This document shows, one piece after another, positions 24,265 to 34,643 of a stretch of 64,000 nucleotides of DNA; positions within the stretch are counted from its first letter, which is position 1, and every line of letters starts with the position of its first letter. This DNA is from Patiria pectinifera. Taxonomy: Eukaryota > Echinodermata > Asteroidea > Valvatida > Asterinidae. The notes under the pieces were generated by a model. It did no database searches. It saw only the letters and a list, made by a program, of their open reading frames with translations, and was not told where the DNA came from. Location: contig CM057136.1 of assembly GCA_029964075.1 (NCBI GenBank), forward strand, positions 6,696,001 through 6,760,000. The letters run 5' to 3'. Both the position numbers and the translations under genes were made by a program.

Positions 24265-24560
24265 AAAGCTGAAGTTGATTGCCAATTCAAAGGCAAAAAT
24301 TACATGCTCAAGTTGATTGCCAATTCAAAGGCAAAGATTACTTGCTGATGTTGATTGCGAATTCAAAGGCAAAGATTACTTGCTGAAAGTGATTGCCAAT
24401 TCAAAGGCAAAGATTACTTGCTGAAGTTGATTGTCAATTCAAAGAGAAAGATTACTTGCTAAAGTTGATTGCGATTTCAAAGGCAAAGATTGCTTGCTGA
24501 AGTTGATTGCGAATTCAAAGGCAACGATTACTTGCTGAAGCTGATTGCCAATTCTGAGTT
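24265..24560. repeat. 38-bp minisatellite (about 8 copies)
   Basis: Unit AAGTTGATTGCCAATTCAAA then GGCAAAGATTACTTGCTG, with period 38 measured between successive GATTGC positions (24,315 and 24,353). Since 38 is not a multiple of three, a frame running through the array is accidental. The right element has the same array with more copies (52,672-53,034). Confidence 0.85.
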
Positions 24561-24600
24561 TAAGATTACAAATCTGAATTTGATTGTCAATTTGTTGCCA

Positions 24601-25743
24601 AAGATGACAAAGTTGAAGTCAGTTCATGTTTTCAAGGTAAACTCAAGATTTATATCAGGGGATGTGTGGAAACCAAATTTCCAACAAGAATCTAAGTTGT
24701 GTATCATTGAGTTCATACAAGAACGTACAGGAATGCTTGGGTCTAATGCTGAACATGTGTGTGAATCAGAACCTGTGTACATGTTTGTTCCTGTGGCAGA
24801 TGTTGAAAGACATGTGAATCGATGGAAGAAGTGGAGAATCAACAAAATGACCAAAAAGAGATTGAAACAGCAGGAAGCAGTGCGAAGGTTGAAGGCCAGT
24901 GGGCAAACATGCTGCAGTAGACAACAGATATTAGATTGTGTTGTAGAGTATATCAAAGAGACAAATAGGGTGTCAAAACCGAACAGAAAGAAAATCAGGA
25001 GATGTTAACGAAGACAAGCATTGCATAGGTTGAGGAATGGCAAGGTCATGGAACAGCGTATGAGTAAGGAAAAGAGGAAGAACCATGAGAAAACACAAAA
25101 GAGTATGCAGAGTCACATAAAAAGAAGTCTGTCTTATGTTATCAAGAAAATGAAAATTAAAGAGCAAAGCCAAAAAAGGAAGTCGATCAAACATAAGAAT
25201 GAAAAGATTTTGTTGAAGAGAAGTAAATGTTCAGATGGACTAAATAGGAAAATAGGAAGGAAACTTCACAAGAGATGTAGTGTTGAGAAGTCAGCAGTAA
25301 CGGATGTAAATCGTTCTATAAACGAAGTACAAGTCAAGCAATGTTGGTTGTGTGATCAAGTGGCTAGTTAACACGATCAAGTTATGAAGTGTGATACTTC
25401 TAAAATCTACTATCATGTCAATTGTATGGGATTTGCAAACATTCAGTCTGTGCTTGCAAGCAAATCCGTAGCATGGCTGTGTCTAAAATGTGGGAGGTGT
25501 ACCTACAATGACTCTTTGTTGTATGATCTTGGCATTCCGACAGATGAGAACAAATTTTAGATGCCATCATCTGAAGTGTACACGGAGGAAGCAGCTGTTG
25601 AGTCATGCACTGAATGTGTTTCTAGCACGCAAGAGCACATTGAAGTTTCAACTGTACATGGAAATGAGGGTGAGGAACAGGCAGGCAATGACAAAATTGA
25701 GCTGTAGATCACATGGACTGCAAACATGCATGTTTAAATACTG
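24601..25743 (+). pseudogene. Helentron-like protein, N-terminal basic region and broken PHD finger (left copy)
   Basis: The frame starts near MTKLKSVHVFKVNSRFISGD and runs through a lysine/arginine-rich region to a PHD-type zinc finger QCWLCDQVAS that is cut by TAA at 25,369-25,371. It continues HDQVMKCDTSKIYYHVNCMG to WLCLKCG. The right copy reads Glu at the stop and CDTC where this one has CDTS, so a zinc ligand is lost here too. Further stops lie at 25,006, 25,558 and 25,706. The region is missing seven residues (CGQNTIP) that the right copy has before LCIIEF. This is a decayed transposon protein segment; the PHD finger probably bound chromatin or supported target choice. Confidence 0.7.
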
Positions 25744-26673
25744 GTGAAAGATGTTGCATTGTTCAGCAGACTGGAGGTTATTTTTTACGCAGCAAGAAAA
25801 GTAATCCTGAGATTAGTTGTAGTAGTGGAAAGGATAAGAATGAGGAAAATCAAGATAATGTACAGAGGACAAGAGGTCAGTCTGCAGGGAAAAGTAGAGA
25901 TGTTAATGGCAAAAGTAGAAAAAAAGAGCGAGTGTTCATACAGAAAAAAGAACAGTGTTGAGAAAATTAAGTCCAAAAGAAAAGCTGGAGACAACATGGA
26001 AGATTTAGCACAAGATTGTGACAAGAAAAAACTCAGAGCCATAATACATGTATGTACATGTAGTAGTAAACACAGTTGCTCTTGTAAAGACAATCAACAG
26101 ATTAATGAGACTAAAGAAATCGGATGTATTCAAGGTAGCTTCCATCAAGGTGATCTCAGATTTGCAGAACTGGCTGGAAGACAATGTGTTTGTATGAGCC
26201 TGTTTGGAATCCTCTATAGCCGAATTAAGCCGTTAAATATGTGGAGTTGCAAAGACGTGGATTTTGTGTTGAATACTGGGAATGAATTGTACAGTTGTTT
26301 GTCTCGGAGCTCTACAATGATGAATGAATATTTGTTAATCAGTGAGTTGCCTGATAAGATAGATGCATTTGGTAAATGTTTCCACATGAAGATTGCTGAA
26401 TCTGTTTCTGGCACTTTTGCAGAAGAAGGACATCTGACTGAGTTCAATATGATTCCGTTGAGTAGGGCAGTAGAGCAGACAATTAAGAAATACTGTGCCT
26501 GTTTCATTTGTTTCAAAGGCAACACATTTGCAGTAATTGCTAAAGATGGAATGTATTACATTTTTGATTCACATTCTAGCAATCAGCATGGACATCAGCA
26601 CAGTGAAGGCAGAAGCTTGCTCAAATGTGTATCATCATGGCAAGGCGTGTACAGCTATTGTACTGAACTTTGA
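25744..26673 (+). pseudogene. Helentron-like protein, papain-like protease domain (left copy)
   Basis: A basic linker with a Cys-rich patch (HVCTCSSKHSCSC) leads into HQGDLRFAELAGRQCVCMSL at about 26,130-26,200, followed by a helical stretch, YCACFICFKGNTFAVIAKDG and YYIFDSHSS. The QGDxRF..AGxQCVC-N/M-S motif with a later FDSH motif resembles the cysteine protease fold of the Peptidase C76 type, the deubiquitinase domain first known from herpesvirus tegument proteins and also seen in large eukaryotic mobile elements. The presumed catalytic Cys and the Asp-x-His pair are present. A frame change at 26,670 breaks the join to the next segment. The family call rests on motifs only. Confidence 0.6.
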
Positions 26674-27390
26674 AAGTCTATGAATGCAGTGACCACGAAC
26701 AGTTTGAAATTACAGGTGTTACTGTCTGGGTGGATGATGTCAGTATCTGTAATGATGGTGAAACTGACAGTGGAATCAGTGAACCATCTTGTAGTAATGT
26801 ACAAAGAAAAGAACAGAGTGAACGTGATGTAGAAATTAGACAATCTTATCAACCAGTCAATTTGAAATTTGTTCCATTAGATTATGACCATTAGATTGCA
26901 TTGTGTCAAAAATATGGTCTGACAACACATTGTCTAGATGCTAATGAAATTCCCGTAAGATGTGAGCAGTTGAGTAAACCTGATTCTAAAAAGACAATCC
27001 AAGGTGATGGTAACTGTTTCTACAGAGCTATTAGTTATGCTATATCAGGGACTGAAGATAATCATATGTTACTGAGATTGGCAATTGTTCATCATTTGTT
27101 GGAGAATGCAGCTTTGTTTAAGGGATATTTACGTGAAGGTTATACAACAGTGGAAGACTATGTAATGAGGGAGCGATAGTGTTATCATGGCTACTGAGGT
27201 CGAAATCATTGAAACAGCACACATGTTGGATGTCGGTATTTATACGTATGATGATGTTAATAGGTAGTATTTATTTTCAAATAGATATATATGTCCAGCC
27301 AGTAGTACTGATACCGGTAGTTGTATAAAGTCAGGATTTATTTGTATCACAAGAATCAAATACATTACGATTTAGTGAATTGTGTACGTG
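26670..27390 (+). pseudogene. Helentron-like protein, OTU protease domain (left copy)
   Basis: After a linker (KVYECSDHEQFEITGVTVWV...) that ends at a stop in LDYDH*, the frame reads CQKYGLTTHCLDANEIPVRC and QGDGNCFYRAISYAISGTED, the catalytic Asp-Gly-Asn-Cys-Phe motif of OTU cysteine proteases, followed by HHLLENAALFKGYLREGYTT. A stop after VMRER interrupts it at about 27,178. MATEVEIIETAHMLDVGIYT and, after two further breaks, IYLYHKNQIHYDLV supply the C-terminal strand with the expected histidine. OTU domains are typical of Helentron/Helitron2 proteins. The domain is recognisable but cannot be made as one chain. Confidence 0.8.
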
Positions 27391-27589
27391 GGTTTAGAAG
27401 AAAGGTTCTAGACAATAATGAGAAGCATGATAGAAATTCATCCAAAACACCAGTGTTGAAAACTTCAAAGAGACGTAAACGTGCAAACTTAAGGATGAGG
27501 CAAAAATCTGATGAGACCGTCAAAGAAAAAGATATCAAAGAAAGAAAGATGAACAAAATGAAGAGCATGTACAAAACACAAAGTAAAGA

Positions 27590-28812
27590 GTGACTGCAGG
27601 GAGAAAAAGGAGTGTGCAAAAAAAGAAAAATACCATAAAACATGTGAAGCCAACAGAAACTGTGGTTATACGTGTCGTGTGTCAAAATCAAGTAGATCAA
27701 GTTTGTGGATTTGCTTTACATGTCATAAAAAATTGCTTCAGAATAAGATACCACCAGAAGCTTGTGCAAACAATTTGGCATTGGAAGAAATCCCTGAGGA
27801 ATTGAGCTGTTTGAATACAATGGAGGAACATCTGATTGCAATTAATGTAGAATTTATGAAAATGATAGCTTTACCTAGAGGAGGTCAGAATGCTGTGCAT
27901 GGGCCAGTTGTATGTGTACCATCAAATATTTCAGAAACAGTAACATCGTTACCTAGATGTGTAAATAACAATCAGTTAATCAAAGTTAAGTTGAAGAGAA
28001 AATTGTCATTCAAAGGATATTATCAGTATCAATATGTCAGCAGAGAACATGTTGAGCGTGCACAACGTTATCTAAAGGAGCATAATGAATCGTATAGTGC
28101 AATTGAGATTAACTGTGAATGGGACAATCCTTTGAAAGATGAACATGAAAACCAAGAAGAGGATGAATCTGATAATTCAAGTGAAAGTGATGAAGACACT
28201 GATGTGGACACAGATGAAGAACGTCTGACAAGCACTGTTTACGATACATGTTTGCAGCCAGTTAACATTGCTCAAGATGCTTTGGATCAAGATTTTGACG
28301 ATATCATGTGTGTTGCTCCTTGTGAACGAAATACCCCAGTCAGAGTGTTAATGGAGAAAGCTAATGAGGCGAAATGTTTCCCAGCATTATTTCTAACAGG
28401 CACCCCTATTATCAGTGATGATCGTGATGTGAAATTGAGTCTGTCTAGATATTTTCATAATAGGTTAATGAATGCAGATAATAGATTTGCAAGAAATATT
28501 CAGTACATTTTCTATGCTCAGTATCTGTCAGAAATCCAACAAGTAATGTCAAAAGTTTCAATTGCAATGCGTCAGACTTCGGTACACTGTGCTGAAGGTG
28601 TAAATGCTAGCATGATTGAAGATAAAGATCAACTGAGAGATATTTTACAGTCTGATAGTGGTTATAGGTTCTTGAAACCAATCAGAGGTACACCCCCATA
28701 CTGGCAAGCAACTCAAAAAGATGTCATGGCTATGATTAGACAGCTTGGAATACCTACATGGTTTTGCTCATTTTCTGCAGCTGATATGCTAAACTTTCTC
28801 CATCATGTCTGA
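27590..28812 (+). pseudogene. Helitron N-terminal region (DUF6570-like plus Helitron_like_N), truncated before Rep
   Basis: From CHKKLLQNKIPPEACANN through PEELSCLNTMEEHLIAINVE and FMKMIALPRGGQNAVHGPVV the sequence has the DUF6570-type pattern found upstream of Helitron Rep. An acidic linker (EDESDNSSESDEDTDVDTDE) follows, then CFPALFLTGTP, a long helical part, GYRFLKPIRGTPPYWQATQK and MIRQLGIPTWFCSFSAADM, which is the Helitron helicase-like N domain. The family then continues with RW and further sequence to the HUH Rep motif, but here it reads LNFLHHV and stops at 28,812, where DNA resembling 20,270-20,440 begins. The rolling-circle nuclease and helicase are therefore gone from this copy. 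Confidence 0.8.
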
Positions 28813-29040
28813 CTACATATTTAATTACTTTCATTGGTTTCAAGGTAATGGTCACCATTTGCAGAAAAGGTTTATATTTGCCTTTTCAAGAAACAATGAA
28901 CAATAAATATGAGGCAGGTTATTAATACAAACACTAAGAAAATGTCGAAATTATGCACATTAGATGTTTGCAAATGATGTCGATTACCTTACACCACTTA
29001 AAAAGTTAAAGGAAAGGGGAACAAAGAAAAAAGACGGAGT
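28804..29040. repeat. Copy of 20,270-20,710, abutting the truncated Helentron-like gene
   Basis: Shares AAGGTAATGGTCACCATT, TTTATATTTGCCTTTTCAAG and GAAATTATGCACA with 20,300-20,430, then skips about 200 bp and continues with GTCGATTACCTT-like sequence as at 20,655. It marks the truncation point of the element. Confidence 0.75.
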
Positions 29041-29438
29041 AAAGACCCCCAAAACAATTTGCTAAGGAATATTTCCATTTACAATTGGTTTTTATCTATT
29101 TCCACCAGTTACTGAGATTCATGCTTAACCATGTGGGAAAGGACAATTAATAAAGAGTAATAATCTATATATATAATAATGCTTATTTTTAATAAAAAAA
29201 ATAGTGTAAACCAGATTTGCTAAGATAATTAAGTAAGGTATATTGGATATTTGAAAAGTTTCATGCAATATTTTTTGGAATTGTATATAGTGATGTAGAA
29301 CAAAATTGTCGGCAGTGCATACTGAATAATATTCATTCTATGGGTTTACGAAGTGATTTTGAGTTGGTAAACTCTTTTGTAGCAACTCAGATTTACCCAC
29401 TTCAAATAGCGCCCTCTTATTGTGTCCGCCATACCTAA

Positions 29439-29888
29439 CCCTAAAGGGGCCGGGGGGGCGTCCGCCCCCCCTCCCTCAACATTTTCCGTGATAGCTTCTA
29501 AAAAAAAAAATGTCGCGACCCGAGCTGTTATGACTTTTTAGCCTCGAGCTTTGCGCATCTTTTGATACCAAAAACATAAAAATCGGACCACGGGTTGCCG
29601 CGTAGCGAAAAATTTTCCGGCGCTACGCGCCGTGAAAACTGAATTTTCGCGTATACGTCGTGTACACAGAGCAGAATTGCCATTCGTACACATGAATAAT
29701 TAATTAGCCATAATTCCAAAACCCTTTGACCTATAGTCATGAAATTTCTTGGGTGTGTTTAGAAAGAGTTGCTCTATGCATGTGCCGAGTTTCAAAATTT
29801 TTCGTAACTCGATGGCCGAGATCTTAGGGGGGGGGGCGGATTCCGCCCCCGGCTGAGAGATGGTCAAAATAACCCGGCCCCTTTAGGG
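29439..29888. mobile_element. 450-bp piggyBac-like MITE
   Basis: Termini CCCTAAAGGGGCCGGG and its reverse complement CCCGGCCCCTTTAGGG, flanked on the right by TTAA and on the left by CTAA (one mutation from TTAA). TTAA targets and CCC/GGG ends point to piggyBac-type mobilisation. No coding frame of note. Confidence 0.7.
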
Positions 29889-30158
29889 TTAACAAGGGAT
29901 AACTTTCAGGTTAACTTTCATCCGGAGATTGTCAAATGTTAGTGTTTTCTGGGTCCAAGAAAATCCCGACAAATTGTCTGACATTTCCAGAAAAATGTTG
30001 AAAACGCCCGTTTGTTTACTTATCTGGCGCGTCAGCGAATTTTGTCTCTCCTTTACGTATTTCTAGCAGTGAAAAAAAGCCATTGAAGTTCAACTCAAAA
30101 ATGAAACCGTCATTTTTGGCGAGCTGCGAAGCAGATGCAAGCCTATGTGATACCAATT

Positions 30159-30199
30159 CCCGTCCGTCCGTCCGTCCGTCCGGCCGGCCGGCCGTCCGC
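30159..30199. repeat. CCGT/CCGG tetranucleotide microsatellite
   Basis: Uninterrupted CCGT repeats pass into CCGG repeats and back to CCGT. Confidence 0.9.
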
Positions 30200-30479
30200 G
30201 TTCAGATAAAAATGTTGAAGTTTTTGGTTCTAGCGAACTTGGGGAAAAATGAAATGCAGTTTACATGTATCGTCTTTATAACTTCAGTTAGTTTCATATT
30301 GCAGTAAAGTTTATTATTTTATTGAGGATTTTTAATTCAAGAAAATGTTTTATTAAGTTTTTATTATTAAGTTAATTGTTACATGTTCATGTAAACCGGT
30401 ATAACATGTACATGTAAGTATAACGATATAACATTACACTATGCATTTCGGGGATGTGCATGTACTTGAACTTTTAGTT

Positions 30480-31112
30480 TTATGTGGTTGGAGGTAGGGA
30501 GGATGGGGTGGGGAATGGGGGTGGGGGAAAGGGGTTGGAGTTGAGGTTTGGGTTGGTATAGGGATGGATAGGGGAGCTAGGGTGGGGTAGGGTGGGTGGG
30601 TTGGGGCGGGGGATAGGGGTTGGAATACTGATTTTGGGTGGGGTGGGGATGTGTACAAATGTAGGGGTGGGGTGGAGACAGGTAGGGGAGGGTTAGGGGG
30701 TCGGGGAGGGGTAAGGAAATAGGGATTTGAGTAGGGTTAGGGTGGGGATGTGTAGGGGTGGCTGAGGATGGGTTGCGTGGGTGTATAGGGTTGGGTAAGG
30801 GGAGGGGGCAGGATATAAGGATCGGAGTAGGGTTTGGGTCGGGTGGGGAGGTATGGGTCAGTATGGGTAGAGGGATTGGGCTGGGTGGGATATAGGGATT
30901 CGAGTAGGGGTTAGGGTGGGGATGTGTAGGGGTGGGTAAGGAGGGATAGGGGCATTATAGGGTAGGTGGGTGAAGGGGATTGGGGAGGGGGAGGGGAAGG
31001 AGATAGGGATTGGAATTTGGGTGGGGTTGGGATGTGTAGGTGATGGGGTGGGAATGGGTGTGGATGGGAGGTGTGGGTAGGGGTTTGGGAATGGGGTAAG
31101 GTTTGGGGCATG
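30480..31112 (+). repeat. 630-bp G-rich, C-poor tract with quadruplex potential
   Basis: Almost all bases on the plus strand are G, T or A, with countless GGGG/GGG runs separated by one to seven bases and scattered GGGTTAGGG. Irregular repeats of a GTAGGGTTAGGGTGGGGATG type occur. The proline-rich frames read on the opposite strand are artefacts of this composition. Part of it (30,590-30,660) matches 20,690-20,800. Confidence 0.9.
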
Positions 31113-32541
31113 TGGTGATGGTGCTGTGTCTACATGTACATGTATACCCATTCTTGTTCCGCATTTGATTGTTGGGACTACACAAGCGTTCTCCTATGGT
31201 AATACAAGTACGGGGACCCGAAGACACTGTGGGGGCTGCAAAAATCCACAACTGGGTCCTAATTACCCTAACAATGGAAAACTCCCCCATAATACAGTGA
31301 CGGCTAACCTATATACACATGTATTTATTAGGTCATCTATTGACTTTTTATGTTGACATTTCAAAACTGACCCCTTCACCTTGGCACATCAACGAGAATC
31401 CTGATACCCATCATGCCCGTCCCCAACCCTACCTCCAGCCTCCCTTCACACCTTCGACAGCGAGCCATGGCGACTTCGCCGTTCTAGTTCAAGGTATAGT
31501 TGTGTGCACGTTTATATTCTACTGGTCATCAATCTTTCCAATGATTATTATTTCGTGAGAAATGCGTTTTTAGAGCCCAAAAGAGCGCAACTGGCCAAAA
31601 GTGCACATTTAAGAGTATTGTATTTTGAGTGAAAACAATTTCATGTTCTAGCCTGTTTCCCAAAACTATCCCTTTCACCATTATTTTTCTACATGCAAAA
31701 ATGATATTACGTAATTATATGCCCTTGTATTTTATTACAGATTGTACCACTAAGAATCTCAAAATATGCTCAGCAAAAACTTGAAAAAAAGGTAAATTTA
31801 AATTCTGTTCACCATAATTTTTGTTTTAATCCAACTGATTTCTTTTGCCAGCATCAATGTAGCATGGGAAATTCCTGCCTCTAAAGCTCACTGGAAAATT
31901 GGACAGTTCAAAACTGTGGAAAAGTCTATGTCTTAAACCTAGGTTAACCGTTAGACTGGTTACGGGTCTCTCCGTCATAGCACCCACTCAGAATGTAGGA
32001 GGTGGGAACAAGTCCGAACGTCCATATATCGGGGCTCTGTAGGAGCACTAATAAAGTGCAAATGTCTCTTTTGCTTTTGAGCCTTTTTTCCAGTTTAACA
32101 ACAAAATCGCTCAAAATCATGAGAAGGGTGCATAACAAGTTAAACTTGTTGAATTTGCAGCTCAGTGAATACTAGATATTTTGAGAACAAATGCACAATT
32201 TGTTGGCGTCTTGTAAAAAAATCCGTTGCTAACGCTCGTACAAGGCTGTGCCTGTAGGCAAATTTCTAAAACCACCTTCAAAGATTGTTTCTTCCGAATG
32301 ATACCATTTCAGGCAGGGAATTGGTTACCAGTCCTATCTTCATTTTGAGCGAGGAATTTCTTGTTAAATCGCAAGGTACGATTCGGGGTAACTGCAAATG
32401 ATCCTATGTGTTTTATGTTTTGACTGAAGCATTCTTAAATTTAACACCACGCATCTATGACTTGTATATCCCCATGCTCCAATTTGTCGAATTTCCAGCG
32501 AGCACTAGAGCTAGGTTTTCCCAAGCTAGCCTCGATGGAAT
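31113..32541. other. Non-coding stretch downstream of the discoidin gene
   Basis: No gene or clear repeat seen. On the minus strand this is the 3' side of the discoidin gene. The nearest AATAAA on that strand is at about 31,730-31,735, which would give a 3' untranslated region of about 0.8 kb; that is a guess. Confidence 0.4.
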
Positions 32542-32685
32542 TTACTCATTAATTGTGCAGCCGAGGACTTCAAAGCGCATGCAGCAGTAATTGTACAGAG
32601 TAGGCAGGATACGCAGGAACCTTGCCTGGAAAGCCTTCGGGAAAGTGGTGGTCACGTGTGTGTTTCCGTCCGAGTTTCCAGGGAA
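32542..32685 (-). CDS. Discoidin (F5/8 type C) domain protein, exon 4 (C-terminus)
   Basis: Acceptor TTTATTCCACAG precedes an exon in phase 0 that reads FPGNSDGNTHVTTTFPKAFQ, ARFLRILPTLYNYCCMRFEV and LGCTINE before TAA at 32,544-32,542. This is the textbook end of an F5/8 type C domain: F-x-GN-x-D, a V-x-x-x-F-x-x-x-x-x-ARFLRI-P segment, and a closing R-F-E-V-L-GC whose cysteine pairs with one at the domain start. The domain end and the stop nearly coincide, so no further domain follows. Predicted role: secreted carbohydrate- or lipid-binding lectin-like protein, perhaps in immunity or adhesion, from family knowledge only. Confidence 0.85.
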   Translation of the reverse strand, partial: FPGNSDGNTHVTTTFPKAFQARFLRILPTLYNYCCMRFEVLGCTINE

Positions 32686-33028
32686 CTGTGGAATAAACAA
32701 TATGAACAAGATTTTTAAACCAGCGTTGAAAGGTTAATGGGGATGAGTTTTCCCTTGCAGTCACACGGTTTCAGCAGGAGCGATAGAGGGAGCCCTCGTC
32801 CTGCGGCATGCATAATCTTAGATTTCAGGGCTTTGTAGAATCAGTTAAATAATTTAAATAATTTAAAACACTAAGGCAAGACAACAGATTTGTTGATTGG
32901 AAAATGGTCGGAAGGAAACATAGGTCGATCTGACAACAAATCCCAAGTTGGCATTTTTCCCTCCTCAGTTTACTTGCTTTTTTCATTTAGTTTTAAATTC
33001 AAGAGCAAGGAGAGTTGGATGTTTACTT

Positions 33029-33099
33029 GGGTGGGACTTGAACCCACGACATTGTGCTTACTAGTGCGAATGTCTTACCACTCGATCAGCAAACTTGCC
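33029..33099 (-). repeat. tRNA-derived SINE-like fragment
   Basis: On the minus strand GATCGAGTGGTAAGACAT resembles an A box and GTGGGTTCAAGTCCCAC a B box with T-arm pairing. Spacing fits a tRNA head, but the cloverleaf is not clean. The similar sequence at 38,831-38,896 suggests a SINE family. It lies in intron 3 of the discoidin gene. Confidence 0.5.
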
Positions 33100-33303
33100 T
33101 GGGTCTGTGGCTGGTCCGAATCTGATCAAGCTTGATTTCCATCCAACATCAGCACCCGTAAACAGGAGGTCTTGGGTTTGAGTCCCACACGACTAAGTCA
33201 AGCTTGTGAATTTTTTCTCACAAACCCTCGGACAACACTGACTATACATTGTTTGTGGAATTGCATCGGTGAAAGGGCAAATTGAACAATGCGAGTGGAC
33301 TAC

Positions 33304-33515
33304 CTTCATCGGTGTACTTGATCCATCATCGGTGACGTCAGTCCATTCTTGGCCATCGTCGCTGTAGGCCACTTTGAACTCTGTCACCCATAGCTTGGCG
33401 TACCCACTGCCCTGGGTGATAACGCCAGTGATGATGACATGGGAACCAAGTTCGACTTGGATCCATGGATTGGCGTCACTAGATCCAGCATTACACCAGG
33501 AACCAGTTCCGTAGT
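33304..33515 (-). CDS. Discoidin (F5/8 type C) domain protein, exon 3
   Basis: Acceptor CTTACTGTGCAG, then 212 nt entering in phase 1 and leaving in phase 0 at donor AAG|GTAGTC. It reads DYGTGSWCNAGSSDANPWIQ, VELGSHVIITGVITQGSGYA and KLWVTEFKVAYSDDGQEWTD, ending GSSTPMK. These are the core strands of the F5/8 type C fold: G-x-W-C, W-I-Q-V-x-L-G, I-T-G-V-I-T-Q-G and V-x-x-F-x-V-x-Y-S-x-D-G. The variable loops that contact ligand lie here. It joins exon 4 directly into F-x-GN without gap or overlap relative to the family. Confidence 0.9.
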
Positions 33516-33762
33516 CTGCACAGTAAGTAGATAATCAAACCTGCTGAGCATAAAATACTGCTTAGCAAATTGATGTGGTAAGCAAAAACTGACAACCTGC
33601 CACAAGCATTGCACCTGGGAGAGGCTACACTTGCAAAGTAAGCGGATAATAAGGACAAAGTATCGCATGACCAGTTTTATGCGCAAATCAAAAATCGGCA
33701 GGGAAATAGTCACAAGCAATGCACAGACTTTTTGCTGGTAACCATCCTTTATGTGTTTTATA

Positions 33763-34378
33763 CAGCCTGTCCCCCAAAAATGATGCAAGCAGAAACAGGC
33801 TCTGTGTTTTTGGAAATTTGAAAAATATTTCATGATGCTTATATAATGTTAAATCACGGATATTCAGCTTTCAAATGCTATTTGTTTCATCAATTTTGCT
33901 TTTGCCAAGTTAGAGATATAGTCCGTTGAACACAAACACTCAAAAATCAATGTGTACCACTTTCTATATTATTAGGCCTATGACATATAACAAGACATGG
34001 CACCTAATCAAAACCGACTTCAATTGAGGTTCGCAATTCCAGAAGATATGTTTTTATGATGATGATTTGGAGAGTGTATTACAAATAATGAACAGAACAT
34101 TATAATATAAATAACTAAAGTGTTTCTTCACCTGTTCATTACTAATTGTATTTCTGCACGATCATACATGTGTATAATATAGCATCAGCTTACGGAAAGT
34201 GTTCAACGGACCATATCTTTGTTTTGTCAAAAGCAAAATTGATAAAACAAATAGCTAGCATTTGAAAGCTGAATTTCCCAGGTGTAACATTATATAAGCA
34301 TCATGAAACATTTTTTTTCCAATATTCCAAGGACATAGAGCCCGTTTCTGCTCGCAGCATTTTTTGGGGGACAGGCTG
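33763..34378. mobile_element. 616-bp Tc1/mariner-like foldback MITE in intron 2
   Basis: Flanked by TA on both sides (33,761-33,762 and 34,379-34,380), with ends CAGCCTGTCCCCCAAAAA and its reverse complement. Arms of about 170-180 bp (33,763-33,935 and 34,198-34,378) pair imperfectly; both contain a CTTATATAATGTTA-like and an AAATGCTA/TAGCATTT stretch. TA duplication plus a CAG-CTGTCCC-AAAAA terminus is typical of Tc1/mariner MITEs. No transposase. Confidence 0.8.
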
Positions 34379-34643
34379 TATGTTGTGCTCAGCACCTCTA
34401 TTATGACAGTCAGCCATTGAAGAATGAACGACTTGTGTAACTTGGGAAAGTTCCTACTTGTGAAAGTTCCAGACCACAAAATGTGTAGATATACAATTGA
34501 GCAAAGCAGACTTCACTTTGAAGCACCACCCCTTCGAGGAGAGTCTTAAACGTTTGGCATTTTTTGTCACTTTTGATGAATTGTTTTTGTTTGAGTTGTC
34601 TTATTCTTCATCCCATGTAACTGTTGAACGAAAATAACATTAC

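Larger units (their letters stand above)
20793..26310. repeat. Left arm of a very long inverted repeat (partner 49,976-57,727)
   Basis: Sequence here is the reverse complement of 57,727 down to about 49,976, apart from insertions in the right arm. It includes a TGACGTCA-rich zone, a palindromic MITE (21,662-21,963), a minisatellite region and the first part of a Helentron-like coding region. The two arms run toward each other about 23.7 kb apart, with the discoidin gene between them. Confidence 0.85.

Noticed and set aside
24150-24560. CRISPR-like regular repeats
   Set aside because: Contiguous tandem units without unique spacers, in a eukaryotic transposon; a minisatellite.
30434-31290. Proline/threonine-rich frames on the minus strand
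   Set aside because: Direct translation of the G-rich tract; low complexity in all frames.
33029-33099. Functional tRNA gene
   Set aside because: A and B boxes are visible but arms do not fold cleanly, and a diverged sibling exists at 38.8 kb; SINE-like fragment preferred.
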